Source: UBA287 sp034190325 (GTDB lineage Archaea > Thermoplasmatota > UBA186 > UBA287). Taken from it: 10,829 bases of DNA. Made by a program: the position numbers and the translations under genes. The stretch lies in assembly GCA_034190325.1 (NCBI GenBank), contig JAXHST010000067.1:1-10829 (forward strand), read 5' to 3'. Positions 1-7,364 of the stretch are shown piece by piece. The notes below the pieces were generated by a model, which saw only the letters and a program-made list of their open reading frames with translations, made no database searches and was not told the DNA's origin. Position 1 is the first letter of the stretch; each line of letters starts with the position of its first letter.

Positions 1-500
1 CCGAAATATCCGCTGCGCAGGAGCTTCTGATAGGGAATATGATAGCGGATGAGATGCTGTACAGATATAAAAGGTATAAGATGGATGACACGCTGAAGGA
101 AAAGCCCGTGGTGGCGTTCATAATTGAGGAGGCGCCGAGGGTTCTCAGCGAAGCAACAGGCATTTTTCCAACCATAGCCAGAGAGGGAAGAAAGTTCGGT
201 ATAGGGTTGATAGCCATAACACAGATGTGCAGTCTAATACCCAGAGAAATACTCGCAAACATGAACACGAAGATAATCATGGGAACAGAGATGAATTCAG
301 AGAGGGAGGCTGTGATATCCAGCGCGCCCCAGGATCTCTCCAAGGATAGCAGAACGATAGCGAGCCTTGACAAAGGTGAAGCAATAGTCAGCAGCATCTT
401 CTCAAAGTTCGCTGTTCCTGTTAATGTTCCTCTCTTCGAAGAGGTAGCTAAGGAGAACAGAAAAGAAAAGGAGAGCTACAGAATGAAATTTGTCGGGTAA
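1..500 (+). CDS. herA: HerA-family hexameric ATPase/helicase, C-terminal part (5' end outside window)
   Basis: The reading frame is open from base 3, so the true start and the Walker A region lie upstream of the window. What remains looks like the C-terminal half of the RecA-like motor of HerA/FtsK-superfamily ATPases. A hydrophobic strand ends in IIEEAPRVL (Walker B with the acidic pair). It is followed by an arginine-containing REGRKFGIG segment (likely the trans-acting arginine finger), then GLIAITQ (sensor strand), and NMNTKIIMGTE. In archaea HerA works with the NurA nuclease and Mre11-Rad50 in DNA end resection. NurA, Mre11 and Rad50 are not visible here, so whether this is HerA itself or a HerA-like DUF87 paralogue is inference. 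The tail is charged (KENRKEKESYR). The next gene follows closely on the same strand, or overlaps by 11 bases if its alternative TTG start is used. Confidence 0.8.
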   Translation, partial: EISAAQELLIGNMIADEMLYRYKRYKMDDTLKEKPVVAFIIEEAPRVLSEATGIFPTIAREGRKFGIGLIAITQMCSLIPREILANMNTKIIMGTEMNSEREAVISSAPQDLSKDSRTIASLDKGEAIVSSIFSKFAVPVNVPLFEEVAKENRKEKESYRMKFVG

Positions 501-558
501 ACGTCTGCAGAGATCTTATAACAAACAAAAATTAAAAAGAAGAATACCCATAATCCAT

Positions 559-825
559 ATGGAGTACGCAGTAGCAGAGGTTGAAAAAAAGGATGTTGAG
601 CAGATACTGAGAGATGACTTTTTGTCCAGACAGTCAATTACAGTTAAAGACTCCACAGAAAAGAGCGCAAGCTATGTGCTCATAGAAGGAAAAGAGGGCA
701 TAAAAGCTCGTTTGAAAGAGCTGGGAATGAAAGTGCTGGAGGAGGACAAAGCTGCAGAGGTAAAAGAAAGGATAAAAAAAGAGGAGGATGAAGCAGCGGG
801 AGGGCTGGGTTTTATATTTGAATAA
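559..825 (+). CDS. small conserved-looking protein of unknown function
   Basis: An 88-residue protein from ATG 559. An upstream in-frame TTG at 490 would add 23 mostly basic residues and overlap the ATPase gene by 11 bases. I prefer the ATG because the extension is compositionally unlike the rest, and an AT-rich TATA-like stretch (about 527-534) lies roughly 25 bases before it, which would fit a leaderless message. The body is highly charged. It has a beta-alpha-beta-like run (YVLIEGKEGIKARLKELG), a lysine/glutamate helix and a glycine-rich hydrophobic C-terminus (GGLGFIFE). No catalytic motif, membrane segment or metal ligand set is visible. I do not recognise the family. Same-strand position directly after the ATPase suggests possible co-transcription, nothing more. 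Confidence 0.6.
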   Translation: MEYAVAEVEKKDVEQILRDDFLSRQSITVKDSTEKSASYVLIEGKEGIKARLKELGMKVLEEDKAAEVKERIKKEEDEAAGGLGFIFE

Positions 826-839
826 AAAGTTTAAATAAA
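824..839 (+). promoter_or_regulatory. BRE/TATA box for the leaderless gene at 860
   Basis: The stretch contains A-rich bases followed by TTTAAATA (830-837). Its centre is about 26 bases before the GTG at 860, the usual archaeal TATA-to-start-site distance. There is no Shine-Dalgarno site before that GTG, so transcription probably begins at or next to the start codon. Confidence 0.6.
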
Positions 840-859
840 ACAAAAAAGATAATATTATC

Positions 860-1357
860 GTGAGTGCTGAGAGGTATTACGAGGTTGTCCTTAAGGACTG
901 CTTGCTATCTTTTGTTGTCACCACAAGCAAAAAGGACAATTTCCATGAGCTATTCTCAGAATTTTTAGATAACCTTGAGGATCTCTGGATCCTTGAGCTG
1001 ATAAACATGGGTGTGAGGATAGAGAAAGAGGATGAGTTTGCAGAGGCCTTCAAAGCTTTTTATGATGCAAACTGGAAAAACCAGAACGCTGTTGAGCTGC
1101 TGAAGGACGTTGAGAGAGTAGACATAGAGGATGAGAGAGAGGATAGCGTTACACTGTCCATAAAACAGTGCCCCTTCAGAGAGTTTCATGAAGAGCTCAG
1201 GGTTTTAAATGTCCCTGTGGATCTCTGCCTTTTTGGAGCCTTTTTGGTTAGAGGGACGCAGAGATTTATGAAAGAACGGAAAGAGCTGGATTACATATAT
1301 TCCTTTGATCTTCCTGACTGCACACTTATTATAAAAACCCGGAATAGAACAATTTAA
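860..1357 (+). CDS. hypothetical protein with spaced cysteines (V4R / ATC-hydrolase-like pattern)
   Basis: A 165-residue protein starting at GTG 860, placed by the TATA box about 26 bases upstream and the absence of a ribosome binding site. The N-terminal half is acidic and helical. The C-terminal half carries cysteines in three conserved-looking settings: KQCPF (Cys104), DLCLFGAF (Cys123) and LPDCTLIIK (Cys154), plus a lone Cys14. A CP motif, then a central Cys, then a Cys in a final beta strand resembles V4R small-molecule or metal-binding domains and the L-2-amino-thiazoline-carboxylate hydrolase-like family. The resemblance is only in spacing and is my inference. There is no signal peptide or membrane segment, so it is probably cytosolic. 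It ends 43 bases before dnaG, which has its own promoter overlapping this stop codon. Confidence 0.65.
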   Translation: MSAERYYEVVLKDCLLSFVVTTSKKDNFHELFSEFLDNLEDLWILELINMGVRIEKEDEFAEAFKAFYDANWKNQNAVELLKDVERVDIEDEREDSVTLSIKQCPFREFHEELRVLNVPVDLCLFGAFLVRGTQRFMKERKELDYIYSFDLPDCTLIIKTRNRTI

Positions 1358-1396
1358 ATACAAACACAAACATACCTTAATTAGATGATAGGTGAT
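1352..1396 (+). promoter_or_regulatory. dnaG promoter and ribosome binding site
   Basis: A TATA-like TTTAAATA at 1353-1360 overlaps the stop codon of the preceding gene. It predicts a transcript start near 1382. AGGTGAT at 1390-1396 matches the archaeal anti-Shine-Dalgarno sequence and sits four bases before ATG 1401. An in-frame GTG at 1392 is part of this site and is therefore unlikely to be the start. Confidence 0.6.
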
Positions 1397-1400
1397 TCGT

Positions 1401-2663
1401 ATGAACATAGAATTACATTCAGCAAAATATTTGATAAGGGCTACGATACAAGCGGACGGAATAGTTGAGCAACCGGATGTCATAGGAGCCATATTCGGAC
1501 AGACTGAAGGGCTACTGGGCAATGAGCTTGACTTAAGGGATCTGCAGAAAAGCGCAAAGATAGGTCGCATAGACGTTGAGCTGAATACGCAAAAGGGGAA
1601 ATCTGTGGGTAAGATCTATCTTGTCTCCAACCTCGATCGTGTAGAGACCGCTGTTCTGGCAGCAGCCCTGGAGTCTATAGAGCGTGTTGGGCCCTGCAAA
1701 GCGCAGATAACGGTGGATGAAATAGAGGACGTTAGGGTTGCGAAGAGAAAGAAGGTTATTGATAGGGCAAAAGGCCTGCTAAAAAAGATGATAGAGGGGA
1801 CAAAAGAGGAGAGTGGGGACATAGTCGATGCCGTCAGGGACTCTGTGAAAGTTGAGGAGATGATATCCTATGGACAGGAAAAGCTCCCTGCAGGACCAGC
1901 AGTGGAGAACTCTGATTCTATAATAATCGTTGAAGGCAGAAACGATGTTCTTAACCTTTTGAAAGCAGGCATAAGAAATGCCATAGCTGTTGAGGGAACA
2001 AACGTGCCAAAGACCATAGTTGATCTCTCCAAGGTCAAGACGACCATAGCATTCGTTGATGGAGACAGAGGAGGAGAGCTCATACTCAGGGAGCTGCTTG
2101 ATGTAGCTGAGATTGATTATGTAGCCAGAGCGCCTGAAAACATGGAGGTTGAAGAGCTCTCATCAAAGCAGATAATGAAAAGCCTCTCAAACAGGGTTCC
2201 TGCTGAGCAGTATAAGGAGTTGCTAAAGGGGAGCGATAAAAAGAAGCTCTTCAAGATCTTCAGAGAGGAGAGAAAAGAAGAAAAGAAAGAAACGAAAGAA
2301 ACGAAAGTAGAGAAAGAGAAGGAGAAAGAAGAGGTTGCCGCAGCACAGCCTGAAGCAACAAAAGATGATTTAGATAGAGAAGTTCTGGAGAGCCTATCAG
2401 GCACCTTAAAAGCAAAGCTCTTCGATGCTGGGAACAAAGAGATTCATGAAGTTGCTGTCAGAGATCTCCCTGACTTTTTGAAAAAAGGCTCAAAGGATGT
2501 TGAAAAGATAATATTCGACGGCGTTATAACGCAGAGGCTCGTTGATATAGCTTCAGAGGTGAGTGTAAAAAAGATCGTGGGAGTGAAGATGGGCAATGTG
2601 GTAAAACGCCCTCCAAACATCGAACTAATAACAAAGGATATGCTTACAGTCAGTGCCCCTTAG
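1401..2663 (+). CDS. dnaG: archaeal DnaG-type primase / exosome-associated Toprim protein
   Basis: A 420-residue protein, typical of archaeal DnaG. The N-terminus has the family signature: AKYLIRATIQADG, then PDVIGAIFGQTEGLLG, then GRIDVEL. The central Toprim domain shows VEGRNDVLNLLKAG, with the catalytic glutamate near residue 178, and FVDGDRGG with the metal-binding DxD near residues 220-222. It continues into ELLDVAEIDYVARAP. A lysine/glutamate-rich linker of about 35 residues separates this from a C-terminal domain (about 330-420) ending in NIELITKDML. Archaeal DnaG makes short RNA primers in vitro and is also a stable partner of the archaeal RNA exosome through Csl4; which role dominates here cannot be read from sequence. 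The ATG is chosen because a clean AGGTGAT site precedes it. The 3' end overlaps the convergent eL37 gene by 14 bases. Confidence 0.96.
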   Translation: MNIELHSAKYLIRATIQADGIVEQPDVIGAIFGQTEGLLGNELDLRDLQKSAKIGRIDVELNTQKGKSVGKIYLVSNLDRVETAVLAAALESIERVGPCKAQITVDEIEDVRVAKRKKVIDRAKGLLKKMIEGTKEESGDIVDAVRDSVKVEEMISYGQEKLPAGPAVENSDSIIIVEGRNDVLNLLKAGIRNAIAVEGTNVPKTIVDLSKVKTTIAFVDGDRGGELILRELLDVAEIDYVARAPENMEVEELSSKQIMKSLSNRVPAEQYKELLKGSDKKKLFKIFREERKEEKKETKETKVEKEKEKEEVAAAQPEATKDDLDREVLESLSGTLKAKLFDAGNKEIHEVAVRDLPDFLKKGSKDVEKIIFDGVITQRLVDIASEVSVKKIVGVKMGNVVKRPPNIELITKDMLTVSAP

Positions 2664-2814
2664 CCCAGGAATAATTCCTTGTCCTGCTGGTGGATCCAAA
2701 GCCACAATGTGAGCAGCGCTTGTGTCTTATGCTGTATGATACCCTGCCGCATCTCCTGCAAGCAACAACCCTTGTTTTATTTTTCTTTCCCATTGAGGGT
2801 GTACCCTTAGTCAT
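2650..2814 (-). CDS. rpl37e: 50S ribosomal protein eL37 (L37e)
   Basis: A 54-residue protein beginning MTKGTPSMGKKNKTR, the standard eL37 opening. It has a zinc ribbon formed by two CxxC pairs (Cys19/Cys22 and Cys34/Cys37) in RRCGRVSYSIRHKRCSHCGFG, and ends near RTRNYSWAKGH. eL37 binds zinc and 23S rRNA in the large subunit of archaeal and eukaryotic ribosomes. The gene has its own TATA box (2837-2843), with a start distance implying a leaderless or very short leader transcript. In many archaea this gene follows the Lsm (Sm-like) gene; here no Lsm gene is adjacent, and the gene stands alone between dnaG (convergent, 14-base overlap) and a tRNA-Leu gene (divergent). Small size makes it easy for gene callers to miss. 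Confidence 0.95.
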   Translation of the reverse strand: MTKGTPSMGKKNKTRVVACRRCGRVSYSIRHKRCSHCGFGSTSRTRNYSWAKGH

Positions 2815-2836
2815 GTACCTGAATGATGGTGCGCTC

Positions 2837-2849
2837 TTTTATACTTTTT
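2837..2849 (-). promoter_or_regulatory. BRE/TATA box for eL37
   Basis: On the minus strand an A-run is followed by TATAAAA (2843 down to 2837). Its centre is about 26 bases before ATG 2814, consistent with transcription starting at or just before the start codon. Confidence 0.6.
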
Positions 2850-2880
2850 CAGCATCTATACTTTTCAGAGCGAAAAGCAA

Positions 2881-2890
2881 GTATTAAATA
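2881..2890 (+). promoter_or_regulatory. TATA box for tRNA-Leu
   Basis: TATTAAATA (2882-2890) lies about 28 bases before the first tRNA base, so transcription would start two or three bases upstream of the mature 5' end. It is divergent from the eL37 promoter about 40 bases away. Confidence 0.5.
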
Positions 2891-2913
2891 GAAATATCTC
2901 AATTTTCTTATGA

Positions 2914-2998
2914 GCGGGGGTTGCCGAGCATGGTCAAAGGCGCAGGCTTGAGGGGCCTGTTGCGCAGGCATCCGTGGGTTCAAATCCCTCCCCCCGCA
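2914..2998 (+). tRNA. tRNA-Leu (anticodon GAG)
   Basis: The acceptor GCGGGGG (2914-2920) pairs fully with CCCCCGC (2991-2997), leaving discriminator A2998; CCA is not encoded. The anticodon stem CAGGC/GCCTG (2943-2947 with 2955-2959) encloses the 7-base loop TTGAGGG with anticodon GAG (2950-2952), which reads CUC and CUU leucine codons. A long variable arm of about 14 bases identifies a class II tRNA, as expected for leucine. The T loop is TTCAAAT (2979-2985). Its five-pair stem has one T-T mismatch (2975 with 2989). No intron is apparent. Confidence 0.95.
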
Positions 2999-3074
2999 TA
3001 TATATAACAAAACACATTGCCAGCTCGTACTCGAGGTGTTATTAGCTCGAATAATTTGCGTCTCTTTTAAATTT

Positions 3075-3142
3075 GTAGACACAGTCATGCTTCGGATCGA
3101 AGGTCGATGCGAGCCAACGATCATTCTCCGACTTGTGTCTAC
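3075..3142. other. inverted repeat / possible structured RNA in the GH92-tRNA intergenic region
   Basis: The stretch 2999-3205 has no convincing gene. It holds perfect 9-base arms GTAGACACA (3075-3083) and TGTGTCTAC (3134-3142). The arms are extended inward by GTC (3084-3086) with GAC (3130-3132), leaving T3133 bulged. Inside is a second perfect hairpin, CTTCG/CGAAG (3090-3094 with 3098-3102), around the loop GAT. The element could be a 3' UTR structure of the GH92 message on the minus strand, a small RNA on either strand, or a decayed mobile element end. There is no U-run beside it on either strand that would mark a simple terminator. Confidence 0.4.
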
Positions 3143-3205
3143 CAGCAAGAGCCGTTTTAAAATCCCAACCTCTGGCTAACAATGTTTGTTCTGCCTGCGG
3201 TCTCT

Positions 3206-5695
3206 CTAGACCTTTACCGTTCTGATCCCTTCCGAAAGCGTTGATGGTGGAGTGCTTTCTGGCCTTGACCCCCACCCCATATTTGGCTCTGGCCCCATTT
3301 CGAATACTACCCTTCCACCGTCAATGATCTCTTTGTGCTCAAAATATGTCCTATCCAGCGGTTCTCCATTAAGCTTCGCGGTCTGTATATGTCTATTCTC
3401 CTTCGAAGTGTTTCTAGCTTCTATAATAAAATCCTTGCCGTTATCCAGACGTATGGTAACTTTTTCAAAGATCGGGCTCCCAATTGTATAATACGTGGAG
3501 CCAGGACAGAATGGATAAAACCCCATGGCGCTAAATACATACCAGGCTGAGAGCTGGCCGCAGTCCTCATTCCCGGGTATTCCATTTGGGCCAGTTCCGT
3601 AAAGTTCATCCATAATCCTTCTGACGACCTCCTGAGTCTTCCAGGGCTGTCTGACGAAATTATACAGGTAGGGCATATGCTGATCCGGCTCGTTGCCATG
3701 CCAGTAGTTTGAGAACTTTTCAACCCATCCGGGATAAACGAACTTCTCTAAGAAACTGTCCAATCTCTCGATGAAAAGATCTTCTCCCATCAGTTCTACA
3801 AGGCCCTGCACATCATGCGGAACAAACCAGGAGTATGTCCAGGCGTTGCCTTCCGTGAAACCAGGATACCAGTTTTCAGGATTGTAAAGTGGCATCCAGT
3901 ATCCCGTAAAAGACTTTGGTCGCATGAACTTTGTGTCATCATCGAAGAGATTCCTGTAATTTTGGGATCTATCCATGAATAGTTCATAATCTTCGTCCCT
4001 GCCAAGTTCCTTTGCCAATTGTGCTAGACACCAATCATCGTAGCTGTACTCCAGTGTTATGGACACACTTTGTAACATGCCATTCATGGGGGAAGCTATA
4101 AGGTATAATGTGGGATGTGAAACAGGATTAAGAAGTGACTTTAGAACCTCACCTGCATCAAATGCATCGTAAGGCACATATCCCATAGATTCGTAAAGAT
4201 CCAACCCCACACGACCCACAAAATCATGTGAAACGGGGGGCAGCTCCATGGAGTTTTTCTTCATCCCCTCGTACGCTTTTTCAACGTCGAAGTCATTAAC
4301 ACCTTTGAGGTAACTATCCACAATAACGGGTATTGCGTGATCCCCGATCATACAGTTTGTGTATCGATTCACGAATGGCCATTTTGGAAACCATCCACCA
4401 CTCTCATAGATGTCTATCAGTGATCGAATCATGTCGTTTTGCACGTCTGGCTGCAGAAGAGTGAGTAATGGGTGCTCTGCTCTGAAGGTGTCCCATAGCG
4501 AAAATGTAGCGTATTCGGTATAGCCCTCAGCCACATGGACTCTATCCTTTTCGCCGTTGTGTTTTCCTCTTTCATATCCTACGTAGAGGCCATTAACGTC
4601 ACTGAAAATACTGGGTACCAGATGAGTGTGATAAAGGGCTGTGTAGAACTTTATCCTATCCTCCTCGCTCCCCCCTTCCACCACGATTTTTCCCAAGGCT
4701 TCATTCCACTTCTCACGAGCTTCACTTTTAACCCGTTCAAAATCCCAATGAGGTATCTCCGTATCTAGGTTCAAAAGGGCCTGATCCTCGCTGACGAAAG
4801 AGATCCCCACCTTGACCAATACCTGTTCATTTTCTGAAGTGGAACAGGTGGCGTATGCTCCTACATCTCGCCCTTTTTCAAAATTTGACTCACCATTTAC
4901 TCTATTTCCACTCCAGGTACCATACGATATAAATGGGTGATCAAATCTTGCCGCAAAATAAACCGTATATGGGGTTAGCGTTTTTGCAAAAGTAATCGGG
5001 CAGAGCCCTTTTGTATAACCGGTGATAATCTGTTTATCCGGAGATATATCGACTAAAGAATCGAATATAATATCGATGGGAGTATAACGCGAAACATCGT
5101 GTAGCACGTGGCCCACGTCTATGACGATGTGGGACTCATCTGAACCAGGGAACGTATATCTGTGCATACCTACTCGTTCTGTAGCTGTGAGTTCTGCCCT
5201 TATTCCATAGTCGTCCAGTGTAACTGCATAGTAGCCTGGCGAGGCTTCTTCACTATCGTGAGAGAAGGAGGATCTGTAGCCATCTTCATCTGTCTTTAGT
5301 TTTCCTGTCATTGCGGTTACTAGCACATTGCCGAAGCCCGAAATTCCTGTGCCTGAAAAATGAGTGTGGCTGAACCCCTCTACATATTTATCGGCGTAAA
5401 AGTAACCCGCAATATTCTTTCCCGTATCGGGGCTCAGCTGCACCATACCAAAGGGAACTACCGCACCTGGGTAAGTGTTACCATAAGGCATTGCGCCCCC
5501 TTCGAAAAACAAGTCAGTTCCTATAAATGGATTTACATAATCAGAAGGTTCCATCCCATTTTTCACATGCCATGTAGACACCACCTTTTCTGAAATAATC
5601 CCGCTAAAAGATACACCAATCAACATCGTTATTGCTAGCAATGGCAGCATTTTCTTCAACCCGCACACCCCTCTAATATATTTCAGAAGTTTCAT
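3206..5695 (-). CDS. secreted GH92-family glycosidase (alpha-mannosidase-like)
   Basis: About 829 residues, full length for GH92, a family of calcium-dependent inverting exo-alpha-mannosidases acting on alpha-mannosides such as N-glycan branches. An N-terminal signal peptide has a basic region and hydrophobic core MLPLLAITMLIGVSF. The beta-sandwich domain follows: YVNPFIGT, NTYPGAVVPFGMVQLSPDTG, GFSHTHFSGTGISGFGN. The (alpha/alpha)6 catalytic domain shows SLWDTFRAEHPLL, GGWFPKWPFVNRYTNCMIGDH, TEGNAWTYSWFVPHD (probable acid glutamate near residue 615) and GIPGNEDCGQLSAWYVFSA (base-aspartate region near 711). It lies 64-67 bases downstream of another exported glycosidase on the same strand. Start is uncertain: GTG 5698 and ATG 5695 lie inside a GAGGTGAT motif, while TTG 5659 has a GGGGTG site upstream and would give a compact signal peptide beginning MKKMLPLL. 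Substrate linkage is inferred from family. Confidence 0.93.
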   Translation of the reverse strand: MKLLKYIRGVCGLKKMLPLLAITMLIGVSFSGIISEKVVSTWHVKNGMEPSDYVNPFIGTDLFFEGGAMPYGNTYPGAVVPFGMVQLSPDTGKNIAGYFYADKYVEGFSHTHFSGTGISGFGNVLVTAMTGKLKTDEDGYRSSFSHDSEEASPGYYAVTLDDYGIRAELTATERVGMHRYTFPGSDESHIVIDVGHVLHDVSRYTPIDIIFDSLVDISPDKQIITGYTKGLCPITFAKTLTPYTVYFAARFDHPFISYGTWSGNRVNGESNFEKGRDVGAYATCSTSENEQVLVKVGISFVSEDQALLNLDTEIPHWDFERVKSEAREKWNEALGKIVVEGGSEEDRIKFYTALYHTHLVPSIFSDVNGLYVGYERGKHNGEKDRVHVAEGYTEYATFSLWDTFRAEHPLLTLLQPDVQNDMIRSLIDIYESGGWFPKWPFVNRYTNCMIGDHAIPVIVDSYLKGVNDFDVEKAYEGMKKNSMELPPVSHDFVGRVGLDLYESMGYVPYDAFDAGEVLKSLLNPVSHPTLYLIASPMNGMLQSVSITLEYSYDDWCLAQLAKELGRDEDYELFMDRSQNYRNLFDDDTKFMRPKSFTGYWMPLYNPENWYPGFTEGNAWTYSWFVPHDVQGLVELMGEDLFIERLDSFLEKFVYPGWVEKFSNYWHGNEPDQHMPYLYNFVRQPWKTQEVVRRIMDELYGTGPNGIPGNEDCGQLSAWYVFSAMGFYPFCPGSTYYTIGSPIFEKVTIRLDNGKDFIIEARNTSKENRHIQTAKLNGEPLDRTYFEHKEIIDGGRVVFEMGPEPNMGWGSRPESTPPSTLSEGIRTVKV

Positions 5696-5735
5696 CACCT
5701 CAATTACCAGCCATCAAAAGTACATACCTCCAGTC

Positions 5736-5745
5736 ATATTTATTT
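5736..5745 (-). promoter_or_regulatory. possible TATA box for GH92
   Basis: An AT-rich AATAAATAT (5744 down to 5736) lies in the gap between the two glycosidase genes and would give a leader of roughly 15-20 bases before the upstream starts. GH92 may therefore be transcribed separately as well as by read-through from the upstream gene. Confidence 0.35.
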
Positions 5746-5762
5746 TTTTTCAAATCTTATTG

Positions 5763-7364
5763 TTAGATCTCCTTAACCATATAGATCTCTATAGTATGTC
5801 TACCGGCAAGGCCAGCAGGAAATGTGGCTGAGGGTTGAACTTCGCCGTCCAGAATAAATTTATCTGCTCTGTCCCCCCAATTGTAAATAGATATATCCAG
5901 AGTTGCATTTCTGTATTTTACATTCAATAGCCTTATGGGCTGTTTTGAAAATTCGTAGGGCACAAGCGGATCAAACTCAATCCTATCCGGTTGAAAATGC
6001 ATCCCGAAGAGATTGTGATATACCATGCTTAGATAGGCAGTTGCGCTCCATGTCTGGTTGTGAGCGCTATGCCACAGCTCTCCACACTGGATGCCGCCAT
6101 ACGGCTCACCGGTAACTGGATGATATATTTCTCTGAATTCATTCTCATGCGCGGCTAGCTTTGCCAGTTTTTGGAACTCACCTGAAAATAGGCTCATGTT
6201 TTTATGGTCATATGCAGCCCATGCCCAGAACCCTTGAATAAAAGGCCATACAGTGCCGCAATGACGACCATATTCTGGTTTAAATCTTGGATAAACTGGC
6301 CAGAGACATGGTATGCCATGCTCCGTTATGCACTGTTTTCTGTATATGTCCTCTGCACGCTCCCTGTCCGCAACTCCCGAAAGTATTGCAAGCGATTCAC
6401 CAAGCCCTTCCATAGAGGTATCCGTTGTTCCATTCTCGTCGATGAAGTATGCATATCTCCCCTCCTCTGGTAACCAGAAGTGCCTGTTTATTGCATTTTT
6501 AAGAGCTTCTGCACTTCTTTCAAAGGTCTTTATTTGCTCAGGTGAGCCCCCAAGAATCATGCCCATTTGAGCAGCTATTATGTAAGCACGGTAGTACAAA
6601 CAATTGGTGCTCAGCGCTTTCATCTCAAACTTACCATAACTGCCATCAGGCTTTCTGGCATAGTCCAGAATAAAAGAAGACCCCTCAGCTCCAACCATAT
6701 ATTTCTCTGGATAAGAAGCCACTCCATCTGCATAGCTTGCAGGCCCCATAAACAGCCCGTATTCAGGATCGAATTCCTCACTTTCGAACCATTCTAATGA
6801 GGTTCTGGTCACCTCATAAGCATACTCAAGGAATTCTCTGTCTCCCGTATAGGTGTAGTAAGCCCAAGCCCCCAGTACCCAGGAAACTGCGTCCCAATAT
6901 TGCCCTCCAATAACAAATTCTTCGATCTCTCTTGGAGGTTTTTTACTCTCATATGTGAGCGCATGTTCTCTGGCTTTTTGAGCATGACCACCAACACCAA
7001 CACACAATCTGAGAGAGTTCTTCGCGATCTCTGGATAGAGTAAACCTGCTGCAAGCAAAGTGTTATAAGCCGTATCCCTTGTCCAAAAGCCATATTCTTC
7101 ACCTGCTTTAAGCACCTTTTTCCCATCTATCTCTGCTATGTTGGACTCTACGGTCTGCATCGCCAGCTCGTACATCGAATCATAGAGCGGTATGCCTGAT
7201 ATGAGCTGAAAATTCTCATTGGTGATCTCGTTCATCTCTTCTGATACGACATGGATGTTTCTGTCTTTTACATATCTGGTTAAGTCCCCTTCTATATGCT
7301 CAATACCATCAGAGAGAGATACAAAAATCAGCAGTCCTACCATCAATAATGCCAGGGCTCTCAC
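5763..7364 (-). CDS. secreted six-hairpin glycosidase (MGH1/GH63-like alpha/alpha barrel)
   Basis: A 533-residue protein from GTG 7364. The start is supported by a signal peptide (ALALLMVGLLIFVSLSDG) and a TATA-like stretch about 27 bases upstream, suggesting a leaderless transcript. The body is an (alpha/alpha)6 barrel like mannosylglycerate hydrolase/GH63-type enzymes. It shows EYGFWTRDTAYNTLLAAGLL (about 90-109), QYWDAVSWVLGAWAYYTYTGD (about 155-175), TSMEGLGESLAILSG (about 316-330), RHCGTVWPFIQGFWAWAA (about 367-384) and HNQTWSATAYLSMVYHNLFG (about 435-454). Acidic residues in the WTRD, YWDAV and MEGLGES segments are catalytic candidates, but I cannot assign them. A small beta-rich C-terminal region (about 478-533) follows. 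The neighbouring downstream GH92 gene suggests joint action on an extracellular mannose-containing glycan; this is inference. Other six-hairpin families remain possible. Confidence 0.85.
   Translation of the reverse strand: MRALALLMVGLLIFVSLSDGIEHIEGDLTRYVKDRNIHVVSEEMNEITNENFQLISGIPLYDSMYELAMQTVESNIAEIDGKKVLKAGEEYGFWTRDTAYNTLLAAGLLYPEIAKNSLRLCVGVGGHAQKAREHALTYESKKPPREIEEFVIGGQYWDAVSWVLGAWAYYTYTGDREFLEYAYEVTRTSLEWFESEEFDPEYGLFMGPASYADGVASYPEKYMVGAEGSSFILDYARKPDGSYGKFEMKALSTNCLYYRAYIIAAQMGMILGGSPEQIKTFERSAEALKNAINRHFWLPEEGRYAYFIDENGTTDTSMEGLGESLAILSGVADRERAEDIYRKQCITEHGIPCLWPVYPRFKPEYGRHCGTVWPFIQGFWAWAAYDHKNMSLFSGEFQKLAKLAAHENEFREIYHPVTGEPYGGIQCGELWHSAHNQTWSATAYLSMVYHNLFGMHFQPDRIEFDPLVPYEFSKQPIRLLNVKYRNATLDISIYNWGDRADKFILDGEVQPSATFPAGLAGRHTIEIYMVKEI

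Noticed and set aside
2849..3148. Minus-strand frame across the tRNA-Leu gene
   Set aside because: It is an antisense read of the tRNA and the eL37/tRNA promoter region; such tRNA-antisense frames are frequent annotation artefacts.
3042..3275. Minus-strand frame of 77 codons downstream of and overlapping the GH92 3' end
   Set aside because: No recognisable domain, it overlaps the end of GH92 in another frame, and the inverted repeat at 3075-3142 explains the locus at least as well. A decayed gene remains possible.
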